A stretch of DNA of 64,000 nucleotides from Paralvinella palmiformis (GCA_025642065.1 JAODUP010000116.1:62001-126000); one strand, 5' to 3'; counted from the first letter of the stretch, positions 12,282 through 23,082 are shown. The notes: generated by a model from the sequence alone, not told the origin. Program-made: numbers and translations.

Positions 12282-13182
12282 GTAGATTTAGAAAATTTAT
12301 GCAACAAGGATTAACATTATTATGTACGAGAACTACAAAATCGTGGACTATTGTAACAATTACGTATTTTCTGTATCAATTATTATTTTAATATTAATAC
12401 GTTTATAAAGAATTTAATAATAACTATTGACCGCTAAAATAGTTACTTATACTACTACTACAAATACTACTAATAGTAATAATACTAATTACTCTACTAC
12501 TACCCTGCCATTACTTTACATAGAACTTACAGTAATATTATACTTACTCGTATTCTTTCGCTCATTTTCCATTTCTTTTGTAAGAAGATGGCGGTGAGGT
12601 TATTTTGAGGGGCCAGTATGTCAAATATATTCCTGAAGGTCGTACTGGCCGACTTTGGTATTCTGTTATAGAGAACCTTCTCACAATGTGCCAACAATTC
12701 TCTTGGTATATAAGGTGGATCATCGTCAAGTCGTAACTCCTCGTGAAACAAAGTGGTGTTACATGTCGGCTCGAATCTCTTCTTTTCCAGTGACGAGTAT
12801 ACAAAATGGAATAATTAGATATAGACGTCGCATGGTGTTTTTAGAGTTAATGAAACAAACTTATACAGTCAAAATTATAAGTATTACTACTAATGTGGAA
12901 ACGTGTATGTGGAATGCGATTCGCGATTTTCCTAGAAAAAGAAACAGAATCCCGATATGTGTATTAAAAAAAATCAGATTCACAATTCACACAGAAAAAA
13001 ATCGACTAATTACAAAATTACAGGATATTGTTTTAAATACTAACTTGTATTGAAACCGTTCGGTACTTGCTTTTCAGCAGCTCGTATAGGTCCGTGGTGC
13101 CAAAGGCTACAAAAAGACATGATACACTCACACAAAGCAATATTAGCTGCTTAAGGCGACTGACTAAGCCGGATTGATCCAT
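5173..13182 (-). CDS. 2-O-sulfotransferase (uronyl/heparan sulfate 2-O-sulfotransferase family), 7 exons
   Basis: Predicted type II Golgi enzyme that transfers sulfate from PAPS to the 2-OH of uronic acid residues in glycosaminoglycans. Exons on the minus strand: 13182-13045, 12781-12548, 12057-11975, 11857-11728, 10804-10701, 10334-10183, 5342-5173. They total 1011 bp (336 aa plus stop) and every junction keeps frame. Residues about 12-28 form the single N-terminal membrane anchor. The 5'-phosphosulfate-binding loop reads YNRIPKSASTTF in exon 2, and the 3'-phosphate loop reads VIREPSDWILSY in exon 4. The histidine of 'TCHYYF' in exon 3 is a candidate catalytic base by analogy with HS2ST. Cysteines in 'ETCIYDEDC' and 'FICGQADIC' match the family's paired cysteines. 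At 336 aa it is near HS2ST (about 356) and shorter than UST (about 406). Whether it acts on heparan or chondroitin/dermatan sulfate cannot be told. The exon 1/2 junction is the least certain. The last intron carries a Ty3/gypsy insertion. Confidence 0.88.
5645..5683. repeat. (TA)n microsatellite
   Basis: TA dinucleotide tract inside the last sulfotransferase intron. Confidence 0.9.
5845..6035 (+). mobile_element. LINE reverse transcriptase fragment
   Basis: Plus-strand translation gives 'VFDTIDHRILASKL' followed by 'YCGIRDLSL', then after one frame change 'GVQYKGIVSAPHDITCSVLG'. These match the AFDTVDH, YGIRG and VPQGSVLG-preceding blocks of CR1/Jockey-type reverse transcriptases. It lies antisense in the last sulfotransferase intron. 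Short and frame-broken, hence dead. Confidence 0.75.
6506..6510. repeat. 5' target site duplication (ATATG) of the gypsy element
   Basis: ATATG directly before the 5' LTR, identical to 10163-10167 directly after the 3' LTR. A 5-bp duplication is usual for Ty3/gypsy integrases. Confidence 0.9.
6511..6652 (+). repeat. 5' LTR
   Basis: 142 bp starting TGTATTGATAAT and ending ATAATACA. It differs from the 3' LTR by one base. It would hold the element's promoter, but no convincing TATA box is picked out. Confidence 0.93.
6653..6670 (+). other. primer binding site of the gypsy element
   Basis: TGGTACGAG follows the 5' LTR directly. TGG at this place pairs with the CCA end of a tRNA. The rest resembles a leucine tRNA 3' end (TGGTACCAG) with one mismatch, but the tRNA identity is inference. 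Confidence 0.5.
6686..7300 (+). pseudogene. gypsy gag (capsid-like region), truncated by stop
   Basis: Begins with ATG 33 bp after the LTR, 204 codons. The sequence (ERWRRFKQAFEQYQMA, FAYCKP-like 'KFEAYCKPKINEAYERFVF', 'IRDQIVIGTNDPTVQGRLL') is the typical Ty3/gypsy Gag of animal elements. In complete relatives Gag continues into zinc knuckles; here a TAA at 7298 stops it before them. Confidence 0.85.
7301..7873 (+). pseudogene. gypsy zinc knuckles and protease, broken
   Basis: After two in-frame stops (7298 and 7363) the frame continues with two CCHC knuckles, 'CGKVHEDQNC' and 'CHKCGNLNHFANVC' (about 7380-7475). Protease follows near 7718, where the active-site motif reads LDTRSQ instead of the usual DTG. 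A stop closes the frame at 7871. Both the stops and the altered protease triad indicate loss of function. Confidence 0.8.
7961..9060 (+). pseudogene. gypsy reverse transcriptase and RNase H with palm deletion
   Basis: 7961-8325 reads as the fingers part of the reverse transcriptase, including 'KVDEPTDWIISLVIVEKKTG' and an 'LRLCIYPRELN' block. At about 8325 the sequence jumps from 'AEIAGAKD' straight to the 'RNKCQF' segment near 8336-8350, which normally lies after the YxDD catalytic box. About 300-400 bp are therefore missing. RNase H follows ('SKDGIEAVLLQ', 'FASRTLTSAETRYAQIEKE'), with a stop at 8577 and a frame break near 8865. Confidence 0.85.
9172..9660 (+). pseudogene. gypsy integrase remnant and Pol tail
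   Basis: The segment ending 'LKGQRIIVP' is joined directly to 'WEKIGMDLFQLGNKTYLLAI', so the HHCC zinc-binding region is gone. The core is cut off again after 'THVKSMFARHQ' at 9459. The final part, with 'QRRSSRPVKVPQRLIEQ', is the usual end of Pol and stops at 9658-9660. Confidence 0.75.
9661..10008 (+). other. non-coding 3' internal region of the gypsy element
   Basis: AT-rich stretch between the end of pol and the polypurine tract. The short open frame at 9728-9937 has no resemblance to an envelope protein. Confidence 0.6.
10011..10020 (+). other. polypurine tract
   Basis: CAAGGGAAGA lies directly before the 3' LTR, as expected of the plus-strand primer site. Confidence 0.7.
10021..10162 (+). 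repeat. 3' LTR
   Basis: 142 bp, identical to the 5' LTR apart from one base at 10070. Confidence 0.93.
10163..10167. repeat. 3' target site duplication (ATATG)
   Basis: Matches 6506-6510. It lies at intron positions +16 to +20 counted from the exon 6 splice donor. Confidence 0.9.
10183..10334 (-). CDS. 2-O-sulfotransferase exon 6
   Basis: Acceptor ACTAG|GAC, donor GAAG|GTAAAT, ending in phase 1. It encodes the 'AVNNIERYYLVVGLFEDL' helix that matches the family's 'AKYN...VGVLEEL' block. The gypsy element ends 18 bp beyond this donor. Confidence 0.88.
10350..10411. repeat. (AT)n microsatellite next to a splice acceptor
   Basis: Sits in sulfotransferase intron 5, about 15 bp from the exon 6 acceptor, so the usual pyrimidine tract is replaced by AT repeats. 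Confidence 0.9.
10500..10642. repeat. (CA)n(TA)n(GT)n inverted repeat
   Basis: Palindromic compound microsatellite centred near 10567. A CA tract, a TA core and a GT tract are flanked by 'catgcattaatacatc' on the left and its near-reverse-complement, around 'gatgcatgttttaatacatg', on the right. It fills much of the 366-bp intron 5 and could fold into a long hairpin. Confidence 0.85.
10701..10804 (-). CDS. 2-O-sulfotransferase exon 5 (cysteine pair region)
   Basis: Acceptor CTTCCAG|AAT, donor CGGG|GTATAT, ending in phase 2. It holds the cysteines of 'ETCIYDEDC' and 'FICGQADIC', matching the family's FCGH/C segment. Confidence 0.85.
11281..11348. repeat. (TTA)n/(ATC)n trinucleotide repeat
   Basis: Compound trinucleotide tract in sulfotransferase intron 4. 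The overlapping 130-aa open frame is low complexity and not supported as a gene. Confidence 0.85.
11728..11857 (-). CDS. 2-O-sulfotransferase exon 4 (3'-PB loop)
   Basis: Acceptor TTTTAG|C, donor ATG|GTAATC, 130 bp. It carries VIREPSDWILSYLNW, the conserved 3'-phosphate-binding region. One base completes the codon opened in exon 3. Confidence 0.88.
11975..12057 (-). CDS. 2-O-sulfotransferase exon 3
   Basis: Acceptor TTTCAG|AAC and consensus donor GA|GTATGT, starting in phase 0 and ending in phase 2. It contains 'LLTCHYYFD', aligned with the HS2ST segment that carries the catalytic histidine. Confidence 0.85.
12186..12281. repeat. (AAC)n/(AAT)n trinucleotide repeat
   Basis: Imperfect AAC then AAT tract in the second sulfotransferase intron. 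It yields poly-Asn and poly-Leu reading frames that are not genes. Confidence 0.9.
12548..12781 (-). CDS. 2-O-sulfotransferase exon 2 (5'-PSB loop)
   Basis: 78 codons holding YNRIPKSASTTF, the PAPS 5'-phosphosulfate-binding loop. The donor CGA|GTAAGT is strong. The acceptor (GAAAAG|AAGAG) is weak because its pyrimidine tract is poor. It was chosen because it is in frame just after an upstream in-frame stop and keeps phase 0. Confidence 0.75.
13045..13182 (-). CDS. 2-O-sulfotransferase exon 1 (start, membrane anchor)
   Basis: ATG at 13182-13180, 46 codons. It begins MDQSGLVSRLKQ and continues into a hydrophobic segment (LILLCVSVSCLFVAF), as expected of a type II Golgi anchor. The likely donor is CAA|GTTAGT, phase 0. 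Confidence 0.75.
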
Positions 13183-13823
13183 GCTGTTTCAGCTGGCATT
13201 GTACCTACGCAATCTTCGGCAAATGTTACTCCCTTTTGTATATACAACAAAGTCTACGATGGTCTGCGTAACGGATCCATCGTCTGAAGTGAGCCGAACC
13301 GAACCACTAAAAGGGTATTCCTCGACTGATGGATGGACACATTTTAAGTGTATATGCGAGCGTCGTTTTTTCCTGTTGGTCTAAAACAAGATCAATCCAA
13401 ATGGTTAGCTGGAGAAGATATTTACGCGTTCTGAAGCCATTTTGGTCGATAGTTTTGTCAATTTTAAAGGTTATTTATTTCTGCTGAAATTCCTGCTGTA
13501 CCGACCATATGGTACACAGCCATATAAGCTGTATGTCTACACAAGTTAGTTCTCCTTGGAATATCGTTTCTGTCTAAAACTATATCTATAGATATAACCG
13601 TAAAAGCAAAAATAATTCCTCCTTAAACAAGTCAGGTTTTCTGACTTAACCTCCACAAGCATGTATGGGCACGTGTCCACTTACAGATAAACATGAATAC
13701 ATACAAACAAATACTCGCTAGTCAATATATACTAAAATAGTGAACAAAATATTGATGTTAATACCAATGAAATGATGATTCTGCCGATTCGGATGTATTG
13801 ATTTTGCATCTAATTTAAATTCC
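13183..13823. other. upstream region of the sulfotransferase gene
   Basis: Would contain the promoter and 5' UTR of the leftward gene. No core promoter motif could be assigned with confidence. Confidence 0.4.
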
Positions 13824-13834
13824 TTATATTGGTT

Positions 13835-13837
<3 letters not shown>

Positions 13838-13884
<47 letters not shown>

Positions 13885-13905
13885 TTATAATAATAATAAT
13901 AATAT
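13838..13905. repeat. (TAA)n tract at a LINE 3' end
   Basis: TAA repeats directly follow, on the minus strand, the C-terminal codons of the LINE remnant. Confidence 0.85.
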
Positions 13906-15010
13906 AGATTTAACAAAGTACTCTTACTAACAGGAGCCATTGATAGTACAATAAGATATATATAAGATATATGTAAAACCAAATAAGAAATTTGAACGAT
14001 CAACATTTTTATCTGTGAAATCATCTACGAACAAGAGATTTATTTAGAAAAGTGTTAAACTAGTTAAGGTACGACGCAATAATATCTGTCTGAGTGACCT
14101 TAGTTCAAGAGATGGCTTTCTAATGGACACAAGTTTTAACAAGTATTCAGGTGCAATATCATTGATAAGTTTTTAAGTTGTTAGACAAACTTGAAAACGA
14201 ATGTGCTGTCTAACATGTTGCCAATGTAGATTTTGAAGAATCGGAGTGATATGATAATATGCTCGAGTATTTGTCACTATGCGAGCTGTACTATTCTGGA
14301 GTCGTTGAAGACGATTGATATGTCATATAATAGGGAATTAACAATACTCTGTATCAAATGTAACAAAGGCATATACAACTGTAACAATTATTTATTGTGT
14401 CAAGAATGTTCTTAAATAGTGGATGTTAAGCCCACAGTAGCCAGCTTAGCATACTGGTGTGAGATATTCATACTTATTAGTACATTTGCCAAAAATAACC
14501 ACAAGCTTTTTTATTGATCCACTGGAGGTAATGTATTTCTGGTATCTTTAGCGATTTAATATAATCTGATGAAGCCTAATAAATAACATTTTCAAGATTT
14601 TAAGTCTTTGATTGCCAAATATCAGCAATATAATGTCGTAAATTCTTTTAGAAAGAGGAGAAATTAAATTATTTTCAGGATCTAGTAATATATACAGCTC
14701 TGTGTCATTCGTATATAAGTGATATTTATCGATATATCGCTGTGAAAGTATCCCAAAAGGACTTGTAAACATTGAGTAAACCAAAGGCCTAAAAAGTGAA
14801 ACATGTGGTACACGAGATAACAATAACAGACACTTTCTGGGAGCGTTGTTGCAAATTTGACTAAAACCATTCAAAAACGTTATCAGATAGGTGAAAAATG
14901 CCTTTCACCCTAGAGAAAAGTAAATTTGGCTTAATGCAATAGACATGTCCAGAAGAACAGGTAATACTGGCTTATATTGATCAGTTGACAGCATAATATA
15001 ATATGTTACA
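13906..15010 (-). mobile_element. CR1/L2-like LINE reverse transcriptase remnant
   Basis: Minus-strand reading from about 15000 downwards gives a 'LLDMSIAL' block (family form LLDLSAAFDT). It continues with 'FRPLVYSMFTSPFG', then 'KYHLYTNDTELYILLDPEN', where the catalytic YADD reads YTND. The C-terminal region at about 14330-14050 reads 'LQRLQNSTARIVTNT', 'ITPILQNLHWQHVRQ' and 'INDIAPEYL', in the order typical of CR1/L2-type elements. Frameshifts and the altered catalytic site show it is dead. The open frame at 14548-14874 is part of it. Confidence 0.85.
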
Positions 15011-15181
15011 CTAACTTATGCTGTTTAGTGGCTGTGACCACTTCTATATGTAGACTTCTTGATTATTAAGGTTATTATTCAATATTTAAAAATTATTTAA
15101 ACCTAGAGCGACTGCCATTTCTATAATATTAAATAAAGTTGTTAAATATAAATCAGGTCGTAATTATTTATATCAGTACAG

Positions 15182-15184
<3 letters not shown>

Positions 15185-15271
<87 letters not shown>
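15185..15271. repeat. (TA)n microsatellite
   Basis: About 87 bp of TA repeats. Confidence 0.95.
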
Positions 15272-15275
<4 letters not shown>

Positions 15276-15450
15276 GGAGAGAACAATGTGGATCTCAGAT
15301 AAGTACCTAGTAATAATGTTTTATTAACTGTTTTTGTAAATTCTAAAATTATTTCACAAGCGATGTAGGCATAGGATCAACTAATTAGAAACAATTACCT
15401 TTTCCGCAGCTATATGATATGAGTCTCAGTAACAGGGTCAAATATATCCG

Positions 15451-15630
15451 TCATGACATGAAGGACTTTTATAACAATGATGTACGTCATGACGTGAAGG
15501 ACTTTTATAACAATGATGTACGTCATGACGTGAAGGACTTTTATAACAATGATGTACGTCATGACGTGAAGGACTTTTATAACAATGATGTACGTCATGA
15601 CGTGAAGGACTTTTATAACAATGATGTACG
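15451..15630. repeat. 36-bp minisatellite, five units, with CRE-like palindromes
   Basis: Five tandem 36-bp units starting at 15451, 15487, 15523, 15559 and 15595. They are identical except for one G to A change in unit 1 (gacatg for gacgtg). The unit is a multiple of three, so it leaves open frames on both strands. Each junction makes the 12-bp perfect palindrome ACGTCATGACGT, holding CREB/ATF-type half sites (TGACGT) in both directions. No gene was recognised around it. Confidence 0.95.
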
Positions 15631-17690
15631 CTGTAATAAGATGTTGGAAGGGAACCCATTGCGCATATTTAATATGTTTTAAAGAATAACTTTGTCTAAT
15701 GTAATATTATTTCGGAGGTCCATGTGGTTTTCATGATGTACGTTATTCACAACAGCAAATAGAGTCCTTTGATTGCCCTATCACTATTTAATCCTTTATT
15801 TGTATACTCTGATTTGGCCGAGGCAAGGGTATTTTTAACAAGAATTTTACTAACGTTGAACATTTCAAAATCAACATACAAAAATATTCAAATCCATTAT
15901 TCGCGTTTCTTTGTATCCTATAGTCGATACTGACACTTTCTTTATTCGTTAAATCGTAGATATTCAATTTTGGTCAAACTTTCCACTCGACAGCAGAAAG
16001 TACATACATCGATGCAATACACTCCCTATGTGTAATTGAGCTTTCAACGGATAAACATTACGGTAGTTCACTTATTTGGAGTCATTAGATAAGAATTTAT
16101 TCAAATACACAAATATAAAAAATTACATATTGATTTGAAATAACAAACAGGAAACAACTGTTAACATTACTGTATACCCTAACAAAGGTATGTCTGTGTT
16201 AAACTACTATAGATATTGTCATATATTGTTAGCAAATGGAACTTGATAATATATTAAATAATATTTCTTTATCTGGTAATAAATAAATTGTGAATCTCGA
16301 TTAACATTCATACAAATAAAGTCTCTGATATATATAAAATACGGACATTTAATTTATACCTGACTTTTTGTATAATCCTATTAGTAAAGTTTATTATAGT
16401 ATTGTGTAGTTGGACCTAGACAAAAGCCGAATGGGAACAATCCAAGTCTCGCACCAACGAACTGACTAAATATATTGAATTGCAGGGAAGGAACATAGGC
16501 ACTTTAGTGAAATAATTCAACTTTCAAATCATTAAAGTCGGCAATCAAAATATCTCAAGAGAAGTATATGTTCCTTACTAGAATAAGAAAATACTTCAAA
16601 TGGTACATAATGTGTTTTCACTAAGGGAAGTAACAAGGTCTACCCTGAGCAAAACAACAACCTAAAGCTCCAGCATGCTAAAGTCATATATATCAGAACT
16701 AAAATTAAACCCAAAAGAAAAAGTTCGGGAGAGAAAACTGCTGCTCTGAACATTGAAAGGAGAGCACCAAATTATGAAAACTTATAAGTTGCCAGTTCAG
16801 GTAGTTTTCCCAACGGTTCGCTTGGTGCAGCACCGTTTTCGCAATATCCGGTGAGGTTGGTCAACGATGGACTTTGAAGACAACATACAAATCCTACGAT
16901 TTAGATCTAGTATGGAATACATAGGCAGATATCTACCATTTTCTCACCAGACTGGCTCCATATATACAGAAAAGCCTGAACCTGAAAACCTGAGCTTTAC
17001 TAAGAATATTCCGCTGCCCTGTTTATAATGGAGAGTATATACGGGAGATCCCGGCGATGGCGGACACAACGGTGTTTGTTTACAATTATTAATCGCCTCT
17101 TGACTTCAATGACATACACTTAAAACGAAAAGACGATACATTTTATATTAGCTTAAATGGTATTCCTTCCAAAAACAATAGTCAATCGCAAACAAATTTT
17201 GATAATTGGGAGTAGCCGGCAATTTATTACAAGGCATTTTCAGTGGTGTTGATCCATCAGCCTGTCATACCACATCCCACTAGGATGGGGGGTTCTATCA
17301 GATGCAGTTTATCAAGGGTTCGTATAAAATGATATATTCAGACATAATTTTCATTTGTACTGGTAAGTTTTCCTTGCTGGTCAACAGTGAGCACCGGAGA
17401 TGACAAACATGATCCTACACTCGTGGATGTCTGCCAATCCCATCTATTGCCACTCATCGCAGCGAATGACGACCGGTCCGAGTCACTTATCTTATTTCAT
17501 GCCTTTCTAACTTACCTTTTCGATTATTTAAGATTTTTCATGATAAAATTGCTGAGTTTACTGGTACAGTGTAATGCGTATTAGGTTGATATCTGGTGGT
17601 ATTTTGTTACATGTACGTATCGGTGTCTGAATAGATCTGTGAGGTGCAGCACCAGAGATTAACCTCCCCGAAAGTTGGCAACTGAGCTAT
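15631..17690. other. intergenic, nothing recognised
   Basis: AT-rich, with no supported gene. The open frame at 17387-17584 is not recognisable, although it could belong to a decayed LINE 5' part. Confidence 0.45.
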
Positions 17691-17699
17691 TAAATGAGG

Positions 17700-18770
<1,071 letters not shown>

Positions 18771-19997
18771 CCTCCCAAACAAACCAATGATTGTTACTTG
18801 CGGTCCCGTTTAAAACAAGGCACCAATTTCAGACTAGAAGTGATCTACAAAGAACAGTGTCGTTCATAGTCACTGCTGGCCTCGACGTGTAGTCAACAAG
18901 CGAACGAAAAGAAGAAAAATCGATTCTCCTTATGGAATTTCACTTTCTAATTTTCTTTAGCCATTTCCATAACATACGATGCTGTTAATTAGGACCAAAT
19001 ATAATATAATATTCGTAAATACTTTTTTTTTCGGAAGTACATGTTTCGCTGATCACTGTTTATATTGTTATAAATGTATATTACAAACATCTTGTATTAA
19101 GTGATATCAGATTTCAGAAGCATCCGGTCTGCGTCTGGTCTCAAAAGGCGTCCCCCACAGACCAATAATAACCCATTAACCAGCACACTGCGCTGGATTA
19201 TTTAACATGTGACTGACTGTGTTCATATTTTGACATCATTTCTAATTTGTGTGAGCATATTAGTATTAGTTCTAGAAATCTTAAAAGAAGGTGAACTGTT
19301 CCTTTAATTTAGTTAGTGTGCAAGTGTAGCATATTTAGACAACTTGCTCTTTTTGGAAAGACTTTCCCATTTCTCTTTTCTTTTTATTTCTTTTTAACAT
19401 GAACCAATCACCTGTACAGTAGAGAATTTAGTATTCAGGAGTCAAACAGTAAGCAATATTCTTTTGGCGTTCATAAACACCGAATGGGAACGTTATGATG
19501 AGATCACCAACTTGCCGGTTGTGTTTTGAAAATAAGGCTGGTTAGAAAGTGCATTGTGTAAGCATCTAATGTTTTCAGTGTTATATTTGGAAGAATATGC
19601 TAATTAATATCTATCGAATATAAGAAACAATTACAAAAGAAACAATTACAAAATATTAACAATAAATATGATTTGAAGGCGAATTATTCCAGGTTGGCGA
19701 GATTACAAATGAAGTAGTCTACTAGAGCTATATGTGTACTCCTAACTTACAAGAATAAGTGAGTAACATTATCTGAAACTAGGCTACTGCACCAACATCT
19801 TCAGGTAAATTCATCTGGTGACACCAGTGAGTTGGCGCACCCTACTCTGTTTTAGTGCTTAAAATTTCCATTATTTTGTTTAAAATAGTGAACTTCATTT
19901 CTTTAATTAACTGCTAATTATACATAGAAGTGTCAATATTATCACTGATCACAACATAAACAAAAATAAGATATGAGGTCAAAGACATTTGTATTTT
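18771..19997. other. intergenic, nothing recognised
   Basis: AT-rich, no supported gene or repeat. Confidence 0.45.
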
Positions 19998-20165
19998 TAT
20001 TTGAAAGTATTTAAATACTTTTTTCAAATACTTGTATTCAAGCTTTCCAAAATGATTTTAAAAATTGTATTTAAATACTTTCAAAACAAATTTAAGTTTT
20101 AAATAGATTCTCAAATAAATTAAAGTACTTTCTTTAAATTATATTTATCTGAATATTTTGCCACC
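19998..20165. repeat. palindromic TATTTAAATA-rich segment
   Basis: The palindrome AGTATTTAAATACT appears at about 20006 and a near copy at about 20070, among 'aaatactt' runs. Such ends occur in some non-autonomous hAT-like elements, but no target duplication was found here. Confidence 0.4.
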
Positions 20166-20436
20166 AACATGATTTGTTCCAGGAAGCAATTTGATAATTG
20201 AATTGTACATTTTCAACCATGAAGTAAACTTGTTCTCTCTGTGATCTTTGTTCAGCATGTCATTGTGGAATTAGTGATATCTGTAATATATTCACTTATT
20301 ATGGCTACTTTCTCAATCAAAGGTAAAACTATCCTCAAATGAACATTATAATTAGAAGATCAATGGATAATATGAAGCAATTTATGATTAGATCCAATGA
20401 GCAGACCTAATCTTTTCTATAAAATGTTGACCTTCC

Positions 20437-20453
20437 ATATATATATATATATA

Positions 20454-20517
<64 letters not shown>
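20437..20517. repeat. (AT)n microsatellite
   Basis: AT repeats with one short interruption. Confidence 0.92.
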
Positions 20518-20520
<3 letters not shown>

Positions 20521-20991
20521 CCATTTCTAATACATTCTGACACTACTTCAACTCACTGCACTTATCAAGTATTTGAGATTTATATTGAGAGAATTCATCT
20601 ACCAGTACATCAATTATGGTTTGTAAGTTACAAACTGTGGTTTTCACGTTTTTAAGTATCAGAGAATGTTTATAGTATTTTCAATGCTTACTCTGTTCAT
20701 GATGACAGTGTTTTGACTAGAAGTAAGGTGATGACTTGCATATGTATTCTGAAGAGTGAGCTGGAGGTACTCTACATTAAATAAACATTATAAAAATGTA
20801 TAGCCCCCAGCACATATCATAGATTCTTCAGTTCTCTGATTGGTACATTTAACCATATAGTTACGCCTGGTGATCTGAAAACTGCAGTAGAAGATTGTCT
20901 CCAAAAAATTGCCTATCATTAGTTTTGCTTGCACCCAACATGTTGTGCCAACATCATCAAATTATTTGTATTTGTAATTAAAATATGAATA

Positions 20992-21080
20992 GTGTTTCAT
21001 CTTTGACTTCATTTCATTACCTTTAGAGGTCGATCAGCTTATCATGTGCACAAAAGTGATCGTAAACATCAATCATCATA
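20992..21080 (+). mobile_element. SINE-like family A, 3' part (copy A1)
   Basis: Carries the family blocks 'gtttcatctttgacttc', 'cattacctttagaggtcg', 'atgtgcacaaaagtg' and a terminal 'aacatcaatcatc'. The tRNA-like head is missing. Confidence 0.7.
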
Positions 21081-21960
21081 CACAATTTTACACCAACAGG
21101 GCTTATTGTACTGTATTTGGGTTATAGAGATAGTCTATCTGCTTGTAGCCATCGAAGATATCTCAGTTATGTGACAAACCTAAAGCAGATTATCAATTGT
21201 TATAAATTTAGTGCTGTTTTTTAAAACATCATATTATCCTTTATTTCTATGAGTATAGTAGGCCTATTTCTGTTGAAAATGGGTGACCCATAAAACATCT
21301 CCCCGTAGATTTTCGATAAATATTGTTTGAAAACCGTTTGAGTTGCATGATTATTTGGGTACTATACAAATTAGTAATATTAATAACACTAATAAGATTA
21401 ACAATAACACTAATAATAATAATGTGTTAGGAAAATCACGAGCCCGGCTCTTTATAATGTGCGGTTTAAGAAGACGGTTTAGTTATAAATTAAGAATAGG
21501 AGTCTCCTAAAACACATTGCAGTATTTTATAATAAATAAAAGCATTAATTAAGGGAATGATATTGGTGATGATGATTCTGACAAATAAAATTGTCACGAT
21601 CACGATTATATTGGTGATGAACATTTTATAACATTTGTGTATAACTGATTACTGAAAGGAAACTTCGTCTTGAATAGTTTATATGAAAATGATAGAAATG
21701 AAAAAATACTAAGTAATTATGAAGTGTAGTCCTTAAATCAGATAAACTGGGAAACCGATAACACTTCCATTGTCTTCTGGTTGTCAAATAGAAAAATAAA
21801 AACCTTGCCATTGATTTATTGAAGTCTCAGCCATTACTGTGTTTGTGGGGTTTTCTTCTAAAGGAGGGAGGTCTATATGCGGCAAATATATTCCAGGTGT
21901 GACTAAAGTGCTGAGTTCTAACGAAGTTCTAACTGACTGACCCAGTCACTCACTCACTGG

Positions 21961-22143
21961 TGCATCTTCATGACCTAAATGGTAGCGCGGTTGGCCACAT
22001 ACCTCTATAGTGCCTGATTTCAAGACCGAACCGCGCTATGTTTGAAGGATGTTTCATTTTAAACTTCGCCTCATTACATTTGGAGATCGCTCCGCCCATT
22101 TAGTTTGCCATGTGGACAAACGCAAGCGTAAAACAGCAACATT
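21961..22143 (+). mobile_element. SINE-like family A (copy A2)
   Basis: The head 'catgacctaaatggtagcgc' resembles a pol III A box region, with a degenerate B box at 'tttcaagacc'. The body continues 'gtttcattttaaacttcgcc', 'cattacatttggagatcgct' and 'cccatttagtttgccatgtg', matching copies A1 and A3-A5. Confidence 0.75.
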
Positions 22144-22280
22144 TAACTCTCTCGTTCCCTTCTTTCCTCCCTTCTTTCCTCATTAAATTTATTACCATAA
22201 GTCAATAAAATATATGCTTCCATGTTGTTATATTTATTTCCCGGGACAATTTACTTGGTACGTGTTGGCTGTTTCGATAC

Positions 22281-22419
22281 CGTAATGGTTACAGAGTAAC
22301 GTGCTGCAAACGTCCATGTTATGTTCGAATCCGATTCGTAGCTACATCTGTAGAAAATCTCCCTAAGGATTCGAGTTCCCAAGTGTGACCAGTGCCGAAG
22401 CTAAACAGACCAACTGAAT
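22281..22419 (+). mobile_element. tRNA-like SINE candidate, family C
   Basis: 'ccgtaatggttacagagtaa' and 'atgttcgaatccg', about 50 bp apart, look like pol III A and B boxes. The 3' end 'gtgtgaccagtgccgaagct' followed by 'aaacagacc' recurs near 48928, 51713 and 52804, suggesting a family with a shared tail. Confidence 0.55.
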
Positions 22420-22945
22420 ACATATACTATTACGAAGGCTTCACGTGTAAATGCAGTTATATGTGTCCTCCGTTTATACGGTGTGGGTATAATGGTATGG
22501 ATCCGTAAGGGACGGAAAAACCTAATTTTACCGTTTTGATCTTTAGATATTGGAAGATATCTTGGCATGGCCATAAGATGTGGATCATACATCATTAAAC
22601 ATGATCGCATTTGTCAAGTGTCAATTACACCTATTGCTATATGTTACTTGGAAATCAATGATGTGATATGCGTTGAATTTATTACCAATTTACACAAACA
22701 AATATATGTATAGTTATGTTTCATTACAGAAATATACAATTACGCAAATCCTTGAGGGTGATTATGCAGGTGAACAGTTGTCTGCCCAGATTCTATTATA
22801 ACAGCTATTATTCACCTGTATGTGTTAGTCTGTAACAAAAGACGGATGGGTTGTATTGGTCAGAACATTGCGCCATATCATCCAAGTAGGAGTAAAAATG
22901 TGATAAAAGTGGCTATGGCTTGAATGGCGTCTAATAATTGTAAGG

Positions 22946-23082
22946 GTGCCTTCATGGTCTAAATGGTGGCGCGGCTGGCCAGGTATCTATAGCACCTAGT
23001 TTCAAACCCCGGGCGGGCTATGTCAGAAGGGTGTTTCATCTTTCACTTCGCCTCATTACCTTTGGAGGTCACTCGGCCCAGT
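22946..23082 (+). mobile_element. SINE-like family A (copy A3)
   Basis: Head 'catggtctaaatggtggcgc' and B-box-like 'agtttcaaacccc', then 'gggtgtttcatctttcactt' and 'ggaggtcactcggccca'. It is truncated before the family's CATCAATCAAT tail. Confidence 0.75.

Noticed and set aside
12655..13053. 132-codon plus-strand frame
   Set aside because: Lies antisense over sulfotransferase exon 2 and intron 1; the minus-strand frame has the PAPS-binding loop and splice sites.
15451..15630. CRISPR-like array
   Set aside because: The 36-bp units are contiguous with no unique spacers, and the DNA is clearly eukaryotic.
15410..15682. Three overlapping repeat-protein frames (87, 73 and 62 codons)
   Set aside because: By-products of a 36-bp minisatellite whose length is a multiple of three; no start context or flanking exons support a protein.
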